Part shown: piece after piece, positions 17,388-25,099 of the stretch
Position numbering within the stretch: position 1 is the first letter of the stretch
How the letters are laid out: every line of letters starts with the position of its first letter
NCBI GenBank assembly: GCA_046329235.1
Contig: JAXLVA010000001.1
Coordinates: 806,001-870,000 of the forward strand
DNA from: JALONH01 sp046329235
GTDB lineage: Bacteria; Bacteroidota; Bacteroidia; Cytophagales; Cytophagaceae
DNA: 64,000 nt
Direction: 5' to 3'
The notes under the pieces: model-generated
What the model was told of the DNA's origin: nothing
What the model saw: only the letters and a program-made list of their open reading frames with translations
Database searches by the model: none
Position numbers and translations under genes: made by a program

Positions 17388-17417
17388 TGTAGAGAGTGAG
17401 GGATTCGAGCCCCAATC
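17388..17417 (-). other. tRNA 3'-end relic (T-arm and acceptor of a tRNA-Ser-like sequence)
   Basis: On the minus strand the sequence GGGCTCGAATCCCTCACTCT, followed by CTACA, matches the 3' end of the tRNA-Ser at 4373-4460 at about 22 of 25 positions, including the T-loop and the CTCTCTACA end. The rest of a tRNA is missing, so it is not a working gene. It could be an old attachment-site fragment or a recombination scar. Confidence 0.5.
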
Positions 17418-17428
17418 AGTGGCAGGAA

Positions 17429-17507
17429 AAACCTCCAAGGTTTCGACCGATAAAGAGTATTATAAATAATTAAAGTAGATTGCTAATAAACAAAACCTTG
17501 GAGGTTT
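17429..17507. repeat. 15-bp inverted repeat with 49-bp spacer
   Basis: AAACCTCCAAGGTTT at 17429-17443 is the exact reverse complement of 17493-17507. Each arm is itself nearly palindromic. The structure lies just upstream of the MBL-fold gene and has the look of a small dispersed palindromic element of Bacteroidota genomes. Confidence 0.7.
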
Positions 17508-17529
17508 AGAAAATAATAACAGAAGTCCA

Positions 17530-18648
17530 ATGTTAAAACGAGTTAAAAAAATAATGATGATCTTCTTAATAGTAATCGTAACCCTAATCACTTTAGGTTT
17601 CGCTTATACCTTCCATCCACGCTTTGGGGCATCTCCTAAAGGCGAACGATTAAAACGTATGCAGGCAGCTCCTAACTATAAAGATGGTGCTTTTCTGAAT
17701 CAACACCACACGCCCGACTTCGGCGAAGGTCATAACCTGTGGACGGTAAGTAAAGAATTTTTCTTTGGGAAATACCCGAATAAGAAACCGGTGAAAGCAA
17801 TCCCTCATGTGGTAACGGATATTAAAAACTTGGACCCGAATCAAGATGTGTTGATTTGGTTTGGACATTCCTCGTATTACTTTCAGTTGAATGGAACGAA
17901 GTTTTTAGTAGACCCCGTGTTTAGCAACAATGCTTCTCCGGTGGCAGGAACTACTTCGGCTTTTGATGGTGCGAATACGTATACAGCCGCTGACTTTGGC
18001 GATATCGATTATTTAATCATCTCACATGACCATTATGATCACTTAGATTATTCTACGTTTTTAGAGTTGCGTAACAAAGTAAAAACTGTTATCTGCGGAC
18101 TAGGCGTTGGTGCTCATTTAGAGCATTGGGGATATCCGGGAATTCAGATTCAAGAGATGTATTGGCAAGATAGTTTAACCTTGAAAAACGATGTGAAGAT
18201 TACCGCTTTACCGGCAAGACACTTCTCCGGCCGAACCTTTAAGCGTAATACCACGCTGTGGTGTTCTTATATGGTACAAACGGACGATTACAAAATGTAT
18301 GTAGGAGGCGACTCCGGTTATGATACACACTTTGCTGAGATTGGTAATCAGTTTGGCCCAATAGATTTCGCTTTATTGGAAAACGGACAGTACAACGAAA
18401 TGTGGCATTACATCCACATGTTACCTCAGGAGACGGTACAAGCAGCACTCGATGTGAAAGCGAAGCGCGTCTTCCCGGTGCACAATTCTAAGTTTGCCCT
18501 TGCTATGCACCCATGGAACGAACCGATGGACAGCGTAGGAACTTTAGCAACAGATAAACTAAATCTAGTAACTCCCAAAATAGGAGAGCCTGTTTATCTG
18601 AAAGACACCACACAGAAGTTTACTCAGTGGTGGAAGGAGATTGAGTGA
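17530..18648 (+). CDS. MBL-fold metallo-hydrolase (NAPE-PLD/UlaG-like), membrane-anchored
   Basis: A zinc-dependent hydrolase of the metallo-beta-lactamase fold. The metal motif HxHxDH is seen as SHDHYDHLDY (H166, H168, D170, H171), with later ligands in LPARHFSGR and GDSGYD and a C-terminal FPVHNSKF. An N-terminal hydrophobic segment (about 9-27) suggests an anchor, with the enzyme on the outer face. The pattern with VDPVFSNNASP is typical of the NAPE-phospholipase-D-like/beta-lactamase_2 group, whose bacterial substrates are poorly known. Length 372 is normal. It is monocistronic. Confidence 0.85.
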   Translation: MLKRVKKIMMIFLIVIVTLITLGFAYTFHPRFGASPKGERLKRMQAAPNYKDGAFLNQHHTPDFGEGHNLWTVSKEFFFGKYPNKKPVKAIPHVVTDIKNLDPNQDVLIWFGHSSYYFQLNGTKFLVDPVFSNNASPVAGTTSAFDGANTYTAADFGDIDYLIISHDHYDHLDYSTFLELRNKVKTVICGLGVGAHLEHWGYPGIQIQEMYWQDSLTLKNDVKITALPARHFSGRTFKRNTTLWCSYMVQTDDYKMYVGGDSGYDTHFAEIGNQFGPIDFALLENGQYNEMWHYIHMLPQETVQAALDVKAKRVFPVHNSKFALAMHPWNEPMDSVGTLATDKLNLVTPKIGEPVYLKDTTQKFTQWWKEIE

Positions 18649-18790
18649 TGATTAAGGCCTGAAAATTTTAAGATAGATACACCGTTAGAACACTGGCGGT
18701 GTATTTTTGGGTTTAAAAGAGTAGATGGTTATTTTGAAGTAATGGTCTAAATTAAGTATTTTTAAATGTGTTTAACCAATATATTTTTAT

Positions 18791-19462
18791 ATGGTAGATT
18801 TTGAAAAAAGCTATTATCCAATCGTAGCAAAATTTCTAGAAAAAAAATATCAGTGTTTTTTAACAGCTCTAAATACAGGGTTAAAACATAGTAGAGCGGA
18901 TGTAATTGGAATCAGAGATATAGGTGGGGATTTAACTGGAGAAATTGAAACAATAATAGTTGAAGTTAAAAGAGGAGCGGAAGCTTTTGCAACATCTTCT
19001 GGTCAATGTTTCGGATATACAGTTTATGCTAATCGAGTATTTTTAGCTGATAAACGAGATGAAGGATTTACAGAAGAGGAAATTCAAATAGCAAATCACT
19101 TAGGAATAGGACTAATTCAAATTGATAAAAAAAATAAATGCTCTGTTACTTTATCTAGCCCTTATTACAAGCCTATGACAAAATTGAATACAAGTTTATT
19201 AGAAAAAATGAAACTTGGCAAATGTCAATTGTGTGATAGTTATGTTGAAATTGGTGAAGGTAAGAATCGTTATACTAAAGTTTCAAGAGAGAATTTTAAT
19301 AAAGCAATCGAACAAGAAAAAGGATTAATATTTTGGAATCGAGAAATTGCCACAAGAAAGGAAAATAATGGAGTTAGATTGGGAAGAGAAAATATTTCGT
19401 ATGAAAGACGATTTCTGTGTTCAGATTGTGTAGGGTTATTTGCTCAATTATTAAATAAATAA
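18791..19462 (+). CDS. PD-(D/E)XK nuclease-like protein with C-terminal Cys4 zinc-binding motif
   Basis: Not a named family that I can assign. Residues 1-110 carry the restriction-endonuclease-like signature D37 (RADVIG), E58-V-K60 (IIVEVKRG) and Q72. The C-terminal half has two CxxC pairs (C145/C148 and C210/C213), consistent with a zinc ribbon used for DNA or RNA contact. The 223-residue protein starts an AT-rich three-gene run (6-bp gap to the next gene). A role in DNA cleavage, perhaps defence, is inference from the fold signature. Confidence 0.6.
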   Translation: MVDFEKSYYPIVAKFLEKKYQCFLTALNTGLKHSRADVIGIRDIGGDLTGEIETIIVEVKRGAEAFATSSGQCFGYTVYANRVFLADKRDEGFTEEEIQIANHLGIGLIQIDKKNKCSVTLSSPYYKPMTKLNTSLLEKMKLGKCQLCDSYVEIGEGKNRYTKVSRENFNKAIEQEKGLIFWNREIATRKENNGVRLGRENISYERRFLCSDCVGLFAQLLNK

Positions 19463-19468
19463 TATTGT

Positions 19469-19849
19469 ATGGGAACTTTTAAAGGTAAAATGTATTGGGT
19501 TGCAGATGATTTTAATTACTATGGATTTTATGTACCTAAGACTGATGATACTTTTCATGTTGTAGCTAATATTCAAAATGTCATTATTAGTGAGTTTATG
19601 ATAAAGTTCGATACTACTCCAGTCGAGTATTTTGGGAAAAATATTACTTATAATGTAAATTTAAAAGCAAATGATATCGGGTTAGGGTTTTCTGGAAAAT
19701 TTTTTTCCCCGGAAGATGAAGGCGATGGTGAAGTTTATTGTGAGGTATTTGAAAATAATAAAACCTATTTTTTGTTTGGTAGATGGATAGAAAATGAAAT
19801 TATCACCACTTGGTGGGCTAGGATTGAAAAGAATTCGATTAACTTATAA
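19469..19849 (+). CDS. Hypothetical protein
   Basis: A 126-residue protein that I do not recognise. It is rich in aromatic residues and alternating hydrophobics (YWVADDFNYYGFYVP, FLFGRWIENEIITTWWARI), suggesting an all-beta fold, and has no signal peptide or membrane span. It lies 6 bp after the nuclease-like gene and 29 bp before the next one, so the three are probably co-transcribed. It could be a partner or immunity-type protein of the flanking nucleases, but nothing shows that directly. Confidence 0.55.
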   Translation: MGTFKGKMYWVADDFNYYGFYVPKTDDTFHVVANIQNVIISEFMIKFDTTPVEYFGKNITYNVNLKANDIGLGFSGKFFSPEDEGDGEVYCEVFENNKTYFLFGRWIENEIITTWWARIEKNSINL

Positions 19850-19878
19850 ATGCTTTTGGATAATTTAATATTAAACTT

Positions 19879-20490
19879 ATGACCTTTGTTGATTTACCAC
19901 CTTTTTTTAATTACAGAGAAGAAAAAGTTAAAGTAGATGCAGGATATGAGGCTCTTCAAGATTTTTTCATTAGTTGGACAATAAGACTGTCCGAGACCAA
20001 GTATAATAACTTAAATCCTAAGTTAAATGAATACGCTCGTAAGATAGTTTATGGGTTAATTTTTTGTGAAACACTAGAAAGGTATGAAATAAACATTGAT
20101 GATTTTAAAGTTGATGAAGTCGAAGTGTTTAGACAATACAAGACAATTGATTTGATTGCAATTATAACTTATACTTTGAATAATAAAAATCATAAGGTCG
20201 TTTTAAATATTGAGAATAAATGGTATTCAAATATTGGTAATGGGCAATTAGAAAAGTGTCGAAATATAATTTGTGAGGATGTTCAATTTAATAAATATAA
20301 TATAATCGATATTTTTTTGTCACCAGATTGGACAAAGTCAAAAGAGGATTCTAGTATAATAACTTGTTGTGTAAAGAACAACTATAAGATGGTTGCTATT
20401 GAAGATTTAAAAGAGTTTTCGGGAATTACAAAAGAACATCCATCTGGTAATTATATGTTTGACGAATATTGGACTAGGTTTTATCAATAG
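19879..20490 (+). CDS. PD-(D/E)XK nuclease superfamily protein (PDDEXK_4-like)
   Basis: The pattern D91 (TIDLIAIITY), E112-N-K114 (LNIENKWYSN) and Q123 (NGQLEKCRNI) matches the D/ExK/Q signature of the PD-(D/E)XK_4 group, whose members have IEnK followed by a QL. The 203-residue length is compatible with a single-domain nuclease or a nuclease-fold regulator. It has no membrane span. It is the third gene of the AT-rich accessory run and is unrelated in sequence to the nuclease-like protein two genes upstream. Confidence 0.6.
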   Translation: MTFVDLPPFFNYREEKVKVDAGYEALQDFFISWTIRLSETKYNNLNPKLNEYARKIVYGLIFCETLERYEINIDDFKVDEVEVFRQYKTIDLIAIITYTLNNKNHKVVLNIENKWYSNIGNGQLEKCRNIICEDVQFNKYNIIDIFLSPDWTKSKEDSSIITCCVKNNYKMVAIEDLKEFSGITKEHPSGNYMFDEYWTRFYQ

Positions 20491-20649
20491 TCTTATTTAT
20501 TTTCTTCACTTCTAAATACTAACAACTCGCACCTAGCAGCTCTTTTTCCATATCACTTTTCCCATTTTTACTATTACAAATTCCAATTGTGGATATTTTC
20601 ATCCTTTTTCCATCCTCCTTATTCAAAATATCCTTTAAATTAACTAAGG

Positions 20650-20657
20650 TAAATTTG
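20650..20657 (+). promoter_or_regulatory. Bacteroidota -7 element upstream of guaC
   Basis: TAAATTTG matches the TAnnTTTG -7 consensus and ends 7 nt before the guaC ATG, so the transcript would have almost no leader. No clear -33 TTTG is seen. Confidence 0.45.
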
Positions 20658-20664
20658 AACCGTT

Positions 20665-21702
20665 ATGCGCATAGAAAATGATTTAAAATTAGGTTTCGGA
20701 GATGTAATGTTCCGTCCTAAGCGATCTACCTTGAAATCCAGATCAGAAGTGGAACTAGAGCGTAATTACACTTTCTTGCATACACAAACCGAATGGACAG
20801 GTGTGCCCATCATCGCCGCTAACATGGATACCGTAGGTACTTTTTCCATGGCTAAAGCCCTTGCCGAACATAAACTCATCACTGCCATACATAAACACTA
20901 TACCGTAGACGATTGGACGTCCTTCTTCCAATGCGCTCCGCAGGGTATAGAAAATCATATTGCCGTCAGCACAGGTATCAGCGAGCAGGATTTAATGCAT
21001 CTGACAGCTATCATGCACATGAATCCTCAAATGAAATTTATCTGCATTGATGTAGCGAATGGTTATGCGCAACACTTTGTGGATTTTGTGAAACGTGCAC
21101 GTGATTTATTTCCTGATAAAATCATCATTGCCGGTAACGTAGTTACCGGTGAAATGGTAGAAGAACTATTACTATCCGGTGCGGATATTGTAAAAGTAGG
21201 TATAGGTCCGGGCTCGGTGTGTACCACTCGTGTGAAAACGGGAGTGGGTTATCCGCAGCTAAGCGCTGTAATAGAGTGTGCGGATGCCGCGCATGGGCTT
21301 AGAGGACAAATCATCTCGGACGGAGGCTGTACCACACCGGGTGATGTGTCTAAAGCGTTTGGCGGTGGCGCCGACTTTGTCATGTTAGGTGGTATGCTTG
21401 CCGGACATGAAGAAAGCGGTGGAGATATCATCGAAGAGAATGATAAAAAATATATGTTGTTCTACGGTATGAGTTCCGCTACGGCCATGAACAAATACAC
21501 CGGCGGCGTAGCAGAATATAGAGCTTCCGAAGGTAAGACTGTAAAGATTCCTTTCCGCGGACAAGTAGCCAGTTCTATTTTAGATATCTTAGGTGGTATC
21601 AGAAGTACTTGCACCTACGTTGGTGCCAGCAAACTAAAAGAACTCAGCAAGCGCACGACCTTTATCCGTGTAACGGAACAAGAGAATAGAATTTATTCGT
21701 AG
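20665..21702 (+). CDS. guaC: GMP reductase
   Basis: Converts GMP to IMP with NADPH, releasing ammonia, in purine salvage. The IMPDH/GMPR barrel is recognised by NMDTVG, the phosphate loop GIGPGSVCTTR with catalytic Cys186, and GGMLAGHEESGG. The absence of CBS domains and the 345-residue length identify GMP reductase rather than IMP dehydrogenase. It ends TTFIRVTEQENRIYS, as in long GuaC forms. A partial copy of its 3' end follows at 22365-22472. An 8-bp hairpin (GGTTCGTG with CATGAACC) follows the stop and may act as a weak terminator. Confidence 0.95.
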   Translation: MRIENDLKLGFGDVMFRPKRSTLKSRSEVELERNYTFLHTQTEWTGVPIIAANMDTVGTFSMAKALAEHKLITAIHKHYTVDDWTSFFQCAPQGIENHIAVSTGISEQDLMHLTAIMHMNPQMKFICIDVANGYAQHFVDFVKRARDLFPDKIIIAGNVVTGEMVEELLLSGADIVKVGIGPGSVCTTRVKTGVGYPQLSAVIECADAAHGLRGQIISDGGCTTPGDVSKAFGGGADFVMLGGMLAGHEESGGDIIEENDKKYMLFYGMSSATAMNKYTGGVAEYRASEGKTVKIPFRGQVASSILDILGGIRSTCTYVGASKLKELSKRTTFIRVTEQENRIYS

Positions 21703-21784
21703 GGGATTTTATTTGGTTCGTGAGGACATGAACCATGGTTTCGAATCATCTTAATATTAATAATAGTTAACTACTAAAAAACTT

Positions 21785-22342
21785 ATGAGAGACCTTGGTC
21801 TATTGGGTTACACGATAGTGTTTTTATTTTTAATCTTCTTGATTACTCTAGTGGTAGGTATCATAAAGAAAAAGCCTATTTGGTTTATTATATCGGTGAG
21901 TTCTTTTTTGCTAGGCGTGGGTATGAGTATTTGGTCAATCTATATGTTGGTCAATAAAGCATATGATAAGTTTTCTACCATGTTCGAAGAAAGAAGCGGA
22001 CTAGAAGTTTATGAATCTATGTTTGATAAGGTAAATGAAAATTATGTAGAGATTTTAGATCATACCGATCGGATGGTATCGGCTTTTGATACCGTATCTA
22101 CCTTGCACTTGAAAATTTATCCTAAGGAGTTAAAACGTATTTTAGAGAGTAAGAAGTTTTCATCTTCGAAAGTTTCAACCAAAGATTGGAACATGAAAGA
22201 CTACGGAATAGAATATGAAGTGGAATCATTTGGCGATAGCGCTTGGTTATTCATTTATACGGATGATGCAGGTTATGTACATTCCATCTATAGTAGCTTA
22301 GATAGCACCGAAGCCTTTGTGAAAAAAGTTAGAGAGTTGTAG
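21785..22342 (+). CDS. Hypothetical membrane-anchored protein
   Basis: A 185-residue protein with two N-terminal membrane spans (about 5-24 and 29-52). A predicted extracytoplasmic or cytosolic helical domain follows (YDKFSTMFEERSGLEVYESM), with an alpha/beta C-terminal part. I recognise no family. It lies between guaC and a duplicated guaC 3' end, so it may have arrived with the rearrangement that made that duplication. Confidence 0.6.
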   Translation: MRDLGLLGYTIVFLFLIFLITLVVGIIKKKPIWFIISVSSFLLGVGMSIWSIYMLVNKAYDKFSTMFEERSGLEVYESMFDKVNENYVEILDHTDRMVSAFDTVSTLHLKIYPKELKRILESKKFSSSKVSTKDWNMKDYGIEYEVESFGDSAWLFIYTDDAGYVHSIYSSLDSTEAFVKKVREL

Positions 22343-22364
22343 AAGAGCATGTGCGCTATGTTAT

Positions 22365-22472
22365 ATCGGAAGTACGTGTAGCTACGTTGGTGCCAGCAAA
22401 CTGAAAGAATTCAGCAAGCGCACTACCTTCATCCGTGTAACAGAATAAGAAAATAGAATATATTCGTAAGGG
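22365..22472 (+). pseudogene. Duplicated 3'-end fragment of guaC
   Basis: About 108 bp matches the last part of guaC (21613-21702) closely. Translated in frame it gives CSYVGASKLKEFSKRTTFIR then VTE and a stop, against CTYVGASKLKELSKRTTFIR in guaC. It has no start codon and ends early. It is a diverged gene-end copy, not a working gene. Confidence 0.85.
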
Positions 22473-22490
22473 AGAACCATTATATTTTAT

Positions 22491-22982
22491 ATGAATAATG
22501 AATTTGAAATAATAATAAAAATTTCATGTTTAATATTGTCGCTTTATTATTTTTCTATCACAAATAATAAATTATTAAAGTATTCAATTTTATGTTATTT
22601 ATTATCTATATCAGCTGCACTGATTAAGCATTATTTTGAAATCCGAATTGGACTTGGTTATTCATTTTTGTTGTTTCTAATTGGATCTATCGTATTACTT
22701 TGGATTCATACGTACAAAGAAGAAAAAATAGAATCGTTGGATAAAACATTTATTAGAGTTTTTACATTACCGATGATGCTTGATGTAATGGCTTTACTTA
22801 TCTTTAAGTCGTTAAGTGTTTTAGGTTTGTTTTTCTCCATTGTTAGCCTTGGAATATTGGTTTTTTATACGATCAAATATAAAGATTCAGACTATTTAAC
22901 GGAAGAATTGAGAATCATGAATTTGTTTGGAATAAATTTAGTTTTGGGTTTAGTTAGAGTTGTTTATGTATTATATAATTAG
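22491..22982 (+). CDS. Hypothetical integral membrane protein
   Basis: A 163-residue, very AT-rich protein that is almost entirely hydrophobic. About five membrane spans can be drawn (around 7-22, 28-47, 53-72, 90-125 and 140-160), with a short charged loop YKEEKIESLDK in the middle. I recognise no family. It starts just after the duplicated guaC end, in an accessory patch of small orphan genes. Confidence 0.5.
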   Translation: MNNEFEIIIKISCLILSLYYFSITNNKLLKYSILCYLLSISAALIKHYFEIRIGLGYSFLLFLIGSIVLLWIHTYKEEKIESLDKTFIRVFTLPMMLDVMALLIFKSLSVLGLFFSIVSLGILVFYTIKYKDSDYLTEELRIMNLFGINLVLGLVRVVYVLYN

Positions 22983-23022
22983 TGGGATTATCAAATAATG
23001 TTAAATGTTATATTTTTGTAAT

Positions 23023-23169
23023 ATGAAATCAAAAAGAAGAATTTCGATGCTGACTTCTTGGTCTGATATTAAAGACCGTGTATACGGTAAAAAAGGGACT
23101 AAAAGACGTGATGATCTTGAACGTGAAGTTGAAATTCTCAATCGTGCCATAGGCACAAAACATCGGTAG
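23023..23169 (+). CDS. Short protein resembling the N-terminus of an XRE-family antitoxin; probable remnant
   Basis: A 48-residue ORF. Its first 36 residues (TSWSDIKDRVYGKKGTKRRD then DLEREVE) resemble the leader that precedes the helix-turn-helix in HigA-like XRE antitoxins of Bacteroidota. The HTH itself is missing, because the frame ends after ILNRAIGTKHR. No RelE/HigB-type toxin gene is visible upstream. A TATTTTTG promoter-like box lies 3 nt before the ATG. It is either a degraded antitoxin or a stand-alone small protein. Confidence 0.4.
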   Translation: MKSKRRISMLTSWSDIKDRVYGKKGTKRRDDLEREVEILNRAIGTKHR

Positions 23170-23473
23170 AAAATATTTCACAACCAATCTGCGCGCTCGC
23201 GCGCTATTTTCTCAATTACAAAGTACTACCGATATGACGCCCTTCTAGGGCTTGGATTCTTTTAATTAGAGATTGTCCGTTTGCAAAATGACAAGTAAAG
23301 ATTTTGAATATATTACTATTCGTGGAAGAGTCGCATTTGCAATTTGTTGCGTTGAAAATGCTGTAGATAGATTAGATAAAGGAGCTAATGATTGGTCTTT
23401 AGTATTTGATTTTTTATGGCGTTATTGTAACCCTCCCGAAATTAGGACAAGGTAATAATAGAATAGTTCTAGT

Positions 23474-24256
23474 TTAAATACAATTATTCATTTCAATATA
23501 TTTTTTAGGAGTAAGTCCATTTAGAGATTCATGAGGTCTATTGTTGTTATAATCTTCCATCCACTGTTGAGATAAAGATTGTACTTGTCTTATATCTTCA
23601 AACAAATAAGCATCTAGTACTTCTTCTCTAAAGCTTCTATTAAAACGTTCAATAAAGCCATTTTGCATAGGTCTGCCCGGTTGGATATACTTCACGTCAA
23701 TTCCTTTGTTAAAACACCAGTCTTTAAATGTGCCGGAGATAAATTCAGGGCCATTGTCTACTCTTATCTGAGTTGGTGACCCTTTCCAATCAACTAATTC
23801 ATCTAGTATCCTTGTAACTCTTTGCGAAGGCATAGAGCTTGCTGCTTCTATACAAATAGCTTCTCTATTATAATCATCTATCACATTTAATACTCTTACT
23901 TTTCGACCTGTTACTAAGGAGTCGCTCATGAAATCCATTGACCAACTCTTATTGTAAGTCATAGGCACTGTTAATGATTCTTTTACTCGTTTAGGGATTC
24001 TTCTTTTGGTTTTTCTTCGAATGTTTAGTTTCATTAAGCAGTAAACTCTTCTAACACGCTTGTAATTCCATCTAAGACCTTCTAGCCTAATCATGTCATA
24101 ATACTTGTCACAACCACGTGTTGGATACTTAGAAGACAGCTCTGTAAGTTTATCTATGACCTCTCTATCGTCTTTTACTGAACGGTAATAGTAAACAGAC
24201 CTTTGAAGTGATAAAATGTGACAGGCCTTCTTCAAACTTAATTGATGAGCAGACAC
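23474..24256 (-). CDS. IS3-family transposase OrfB (DDE integrase domain)
   Basis: The catalytic part of the transposase. The N-terminal HTH_21-like region has SLQRSVYYYRSVKDD. The DDE core has SMDFMSDSL (first Asp), IRVDNGPEFIS (second Asp) and NGFIERFNRSFREE (Glu), followed by YNNNRPHESLNGLTP. The apparent start is GTG at 24256, but the frame is open back into orfA, so the natural product is probably an OrfAB fusion made by -1 slippage at ACAAAAAAG near 24299-24306. Confidence 0.92.
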   Translation of the reverse strand: MSAHQLSLKKACHILSLQRSVYYYRSVKDDREVIDKLTELSSKYPTRGCDKYYDMIRLEGLRWNYKRVRRVYCLMKLNIRRKTKRRIPKRVKESLTVPMTYNKSWSMDFMSDSLVTGRKVRVLNVIDDYNREAICIEAASSMPSQRVTRILDELVDWKGSPTQIRVDNGPEFISGTFKDWCFNKGIDVKYIQPGRPMQNGFIERFNRSFREEVLDAYLFEDIRQVQSLSQQWMEDYNNNRPHESLNGLTPKKYIEMNNCI

Positions 24257-24291
24257 TATGTAGTCGACTCCTTCCTTAAGCTGATTGGGCC

Positions 24292-24558
24292 TTAGAACTT
24301 TTTTGTGAGTACATCTTTTAAAATCTTGTGATCTAAGGCTAAATCTGCATACATGGCTTTTAGCTTACGATTTTCTTCTTCTAGCTCTTTTAATCGCTTG
24401 AGTTCGTTGCTTTCCATTCCGCCATACTTCTTTCGCCAGTTATACAACGTTGCCTTATTAATGCCTAATTCACGGCATAAATCCTCCGTGCTTTTACCAG
24501 ATTCATGCTCCTTTAGAGCTTTTATAATCTGTGTTTCACTGTATCTGCTCTTTCTCAT
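24292..24558 (-). CDS. IS3-family transposase OrfA (HTH protein)
   Basis: An 88-residue transposase_8 protein. The HTH is STEDLCRELGINKATLYNWR (about 20-39), followed by a Leu/Glu-rich coiled coil (LKRLKELEEENRKLKAMYAD) and the family-typical DHKILKDVLTKK tail. The A6G tract in the last codons (aca aaa aag ttc) forms a -1 slippery site. In the -1 frame the sequence reads through to orfB without a stop. Confidence 0.92.
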   Translation of the reverse strand: MRKSRYSETQIIKALKEHESGKSTEDLCRELGINKATLYNWRKKYGGMESNELKRLKELEEENRKLKAMYADLALDHKILKDVLTKKF

Positions 24559-25099
24559 AGTCAGTTTAATTTACAAAATTTGTCTAATTTTAAACTGTCC
24601 TAGTTTCGGGGAGGGTTACATTATCCTATTGCTAATGAAATGAAGGATTTAGAATCATGGTATGAGAACGAGTCTGAATGTATACCGTATTGTGTAATGG
24701 AAGAAATACCATTCGGTTCTAAGAATTTTAAGTTTTTAAGTAATTATCAATATGAGCAATTGAGAAAATTATATTCAAATTCACATCCTTTGATTTGCGA
24801 ATTGATTGACAAAACAGCTGTAATAGCAACACAAAACTTGTATGGTGGGGTTCGAGACGGCTCTCCAATTACACTAAAATATATCGATGAGATCATTTTA
24901 GCAATGAGAAAGGCTAAGATAGATTTTCCTAGGATTGATTTTTTTGAACAGTTTAAATACACAAAGAATCCTGAGAATGATTGGCAAGTGTGGGGGAATG
25001 CTATACCTAAGGAATTATTAAAAGGTATATCTAATAAAATTTAGAATGTAAGATTATTCGAATACTCCCGTCTCCCTACTAAATACTAACGACTAGTAC

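Larger units (their letters stand above)
23426..24620 (-). mobile_element. IS3-family insertion sequence (IS407-like group), complete, 1195 bp
   Basis: Terminal inverted repeats of about 24 bp begin TGTAACCCTCCC and include TAGGACA at both ends. They differ by a 1-nt indel and one substitution. The flanks carry a 4-bp direct repeat TTAT (23422-23425 and 24621-24624), the duplication length typical of the IS407 group. Transposase genes run on the minus strand. Both ORFs and ends look intact. It interrupts the gene at 23288-25044. Confidence 0.92.
23288..25044 (+). pseudogene. Unknown gene interrupted by an IS3-family element
   Basis: The left part (23288-23425) encodes MTSKDFEYITIRGR onward to FLWRY. 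The right part begins at 24625 and runs to 25044. Removing the IS and one copy of the 4-bp TTAT duplication joins the two in frame (FLWRY then PIANEMKDLESWY) into a 185-residue protein with no stop. The reconstructed protein is soluble and Trp/Tyr-rich near its C-terminus (NDWQVWGNAIPKELL). I recognise no family; immunity-protein-like genes look similar, but that is a guess. The insertion should abolish the full-length product. Confidence 0.85.

Noticed and set aside
17158..17415. Minus-strand ORF of 85 residues with a Val/Pro/Ser run
   Set aside because: The low-complexity run comes from the GAAACA hexamer repeat; no coding character.
4373..17417. tRNA-Ser and its 3'-end relic as attL/attR of one island
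   Set aside because: On the minus strand the relic lies upstream of the intact tRNA, whereas integration into a tRNA 3' end leaves the relic downstream. No integrase lies between them.
22491..23169. Toxin-antitoxin pair made of the 163-residue membrane protein and the antitoxin-like ORF
   Set aside because: The membrane protein has no toxin-family features, and the antitoxin-like ORF lacks its DNA-binding domain.
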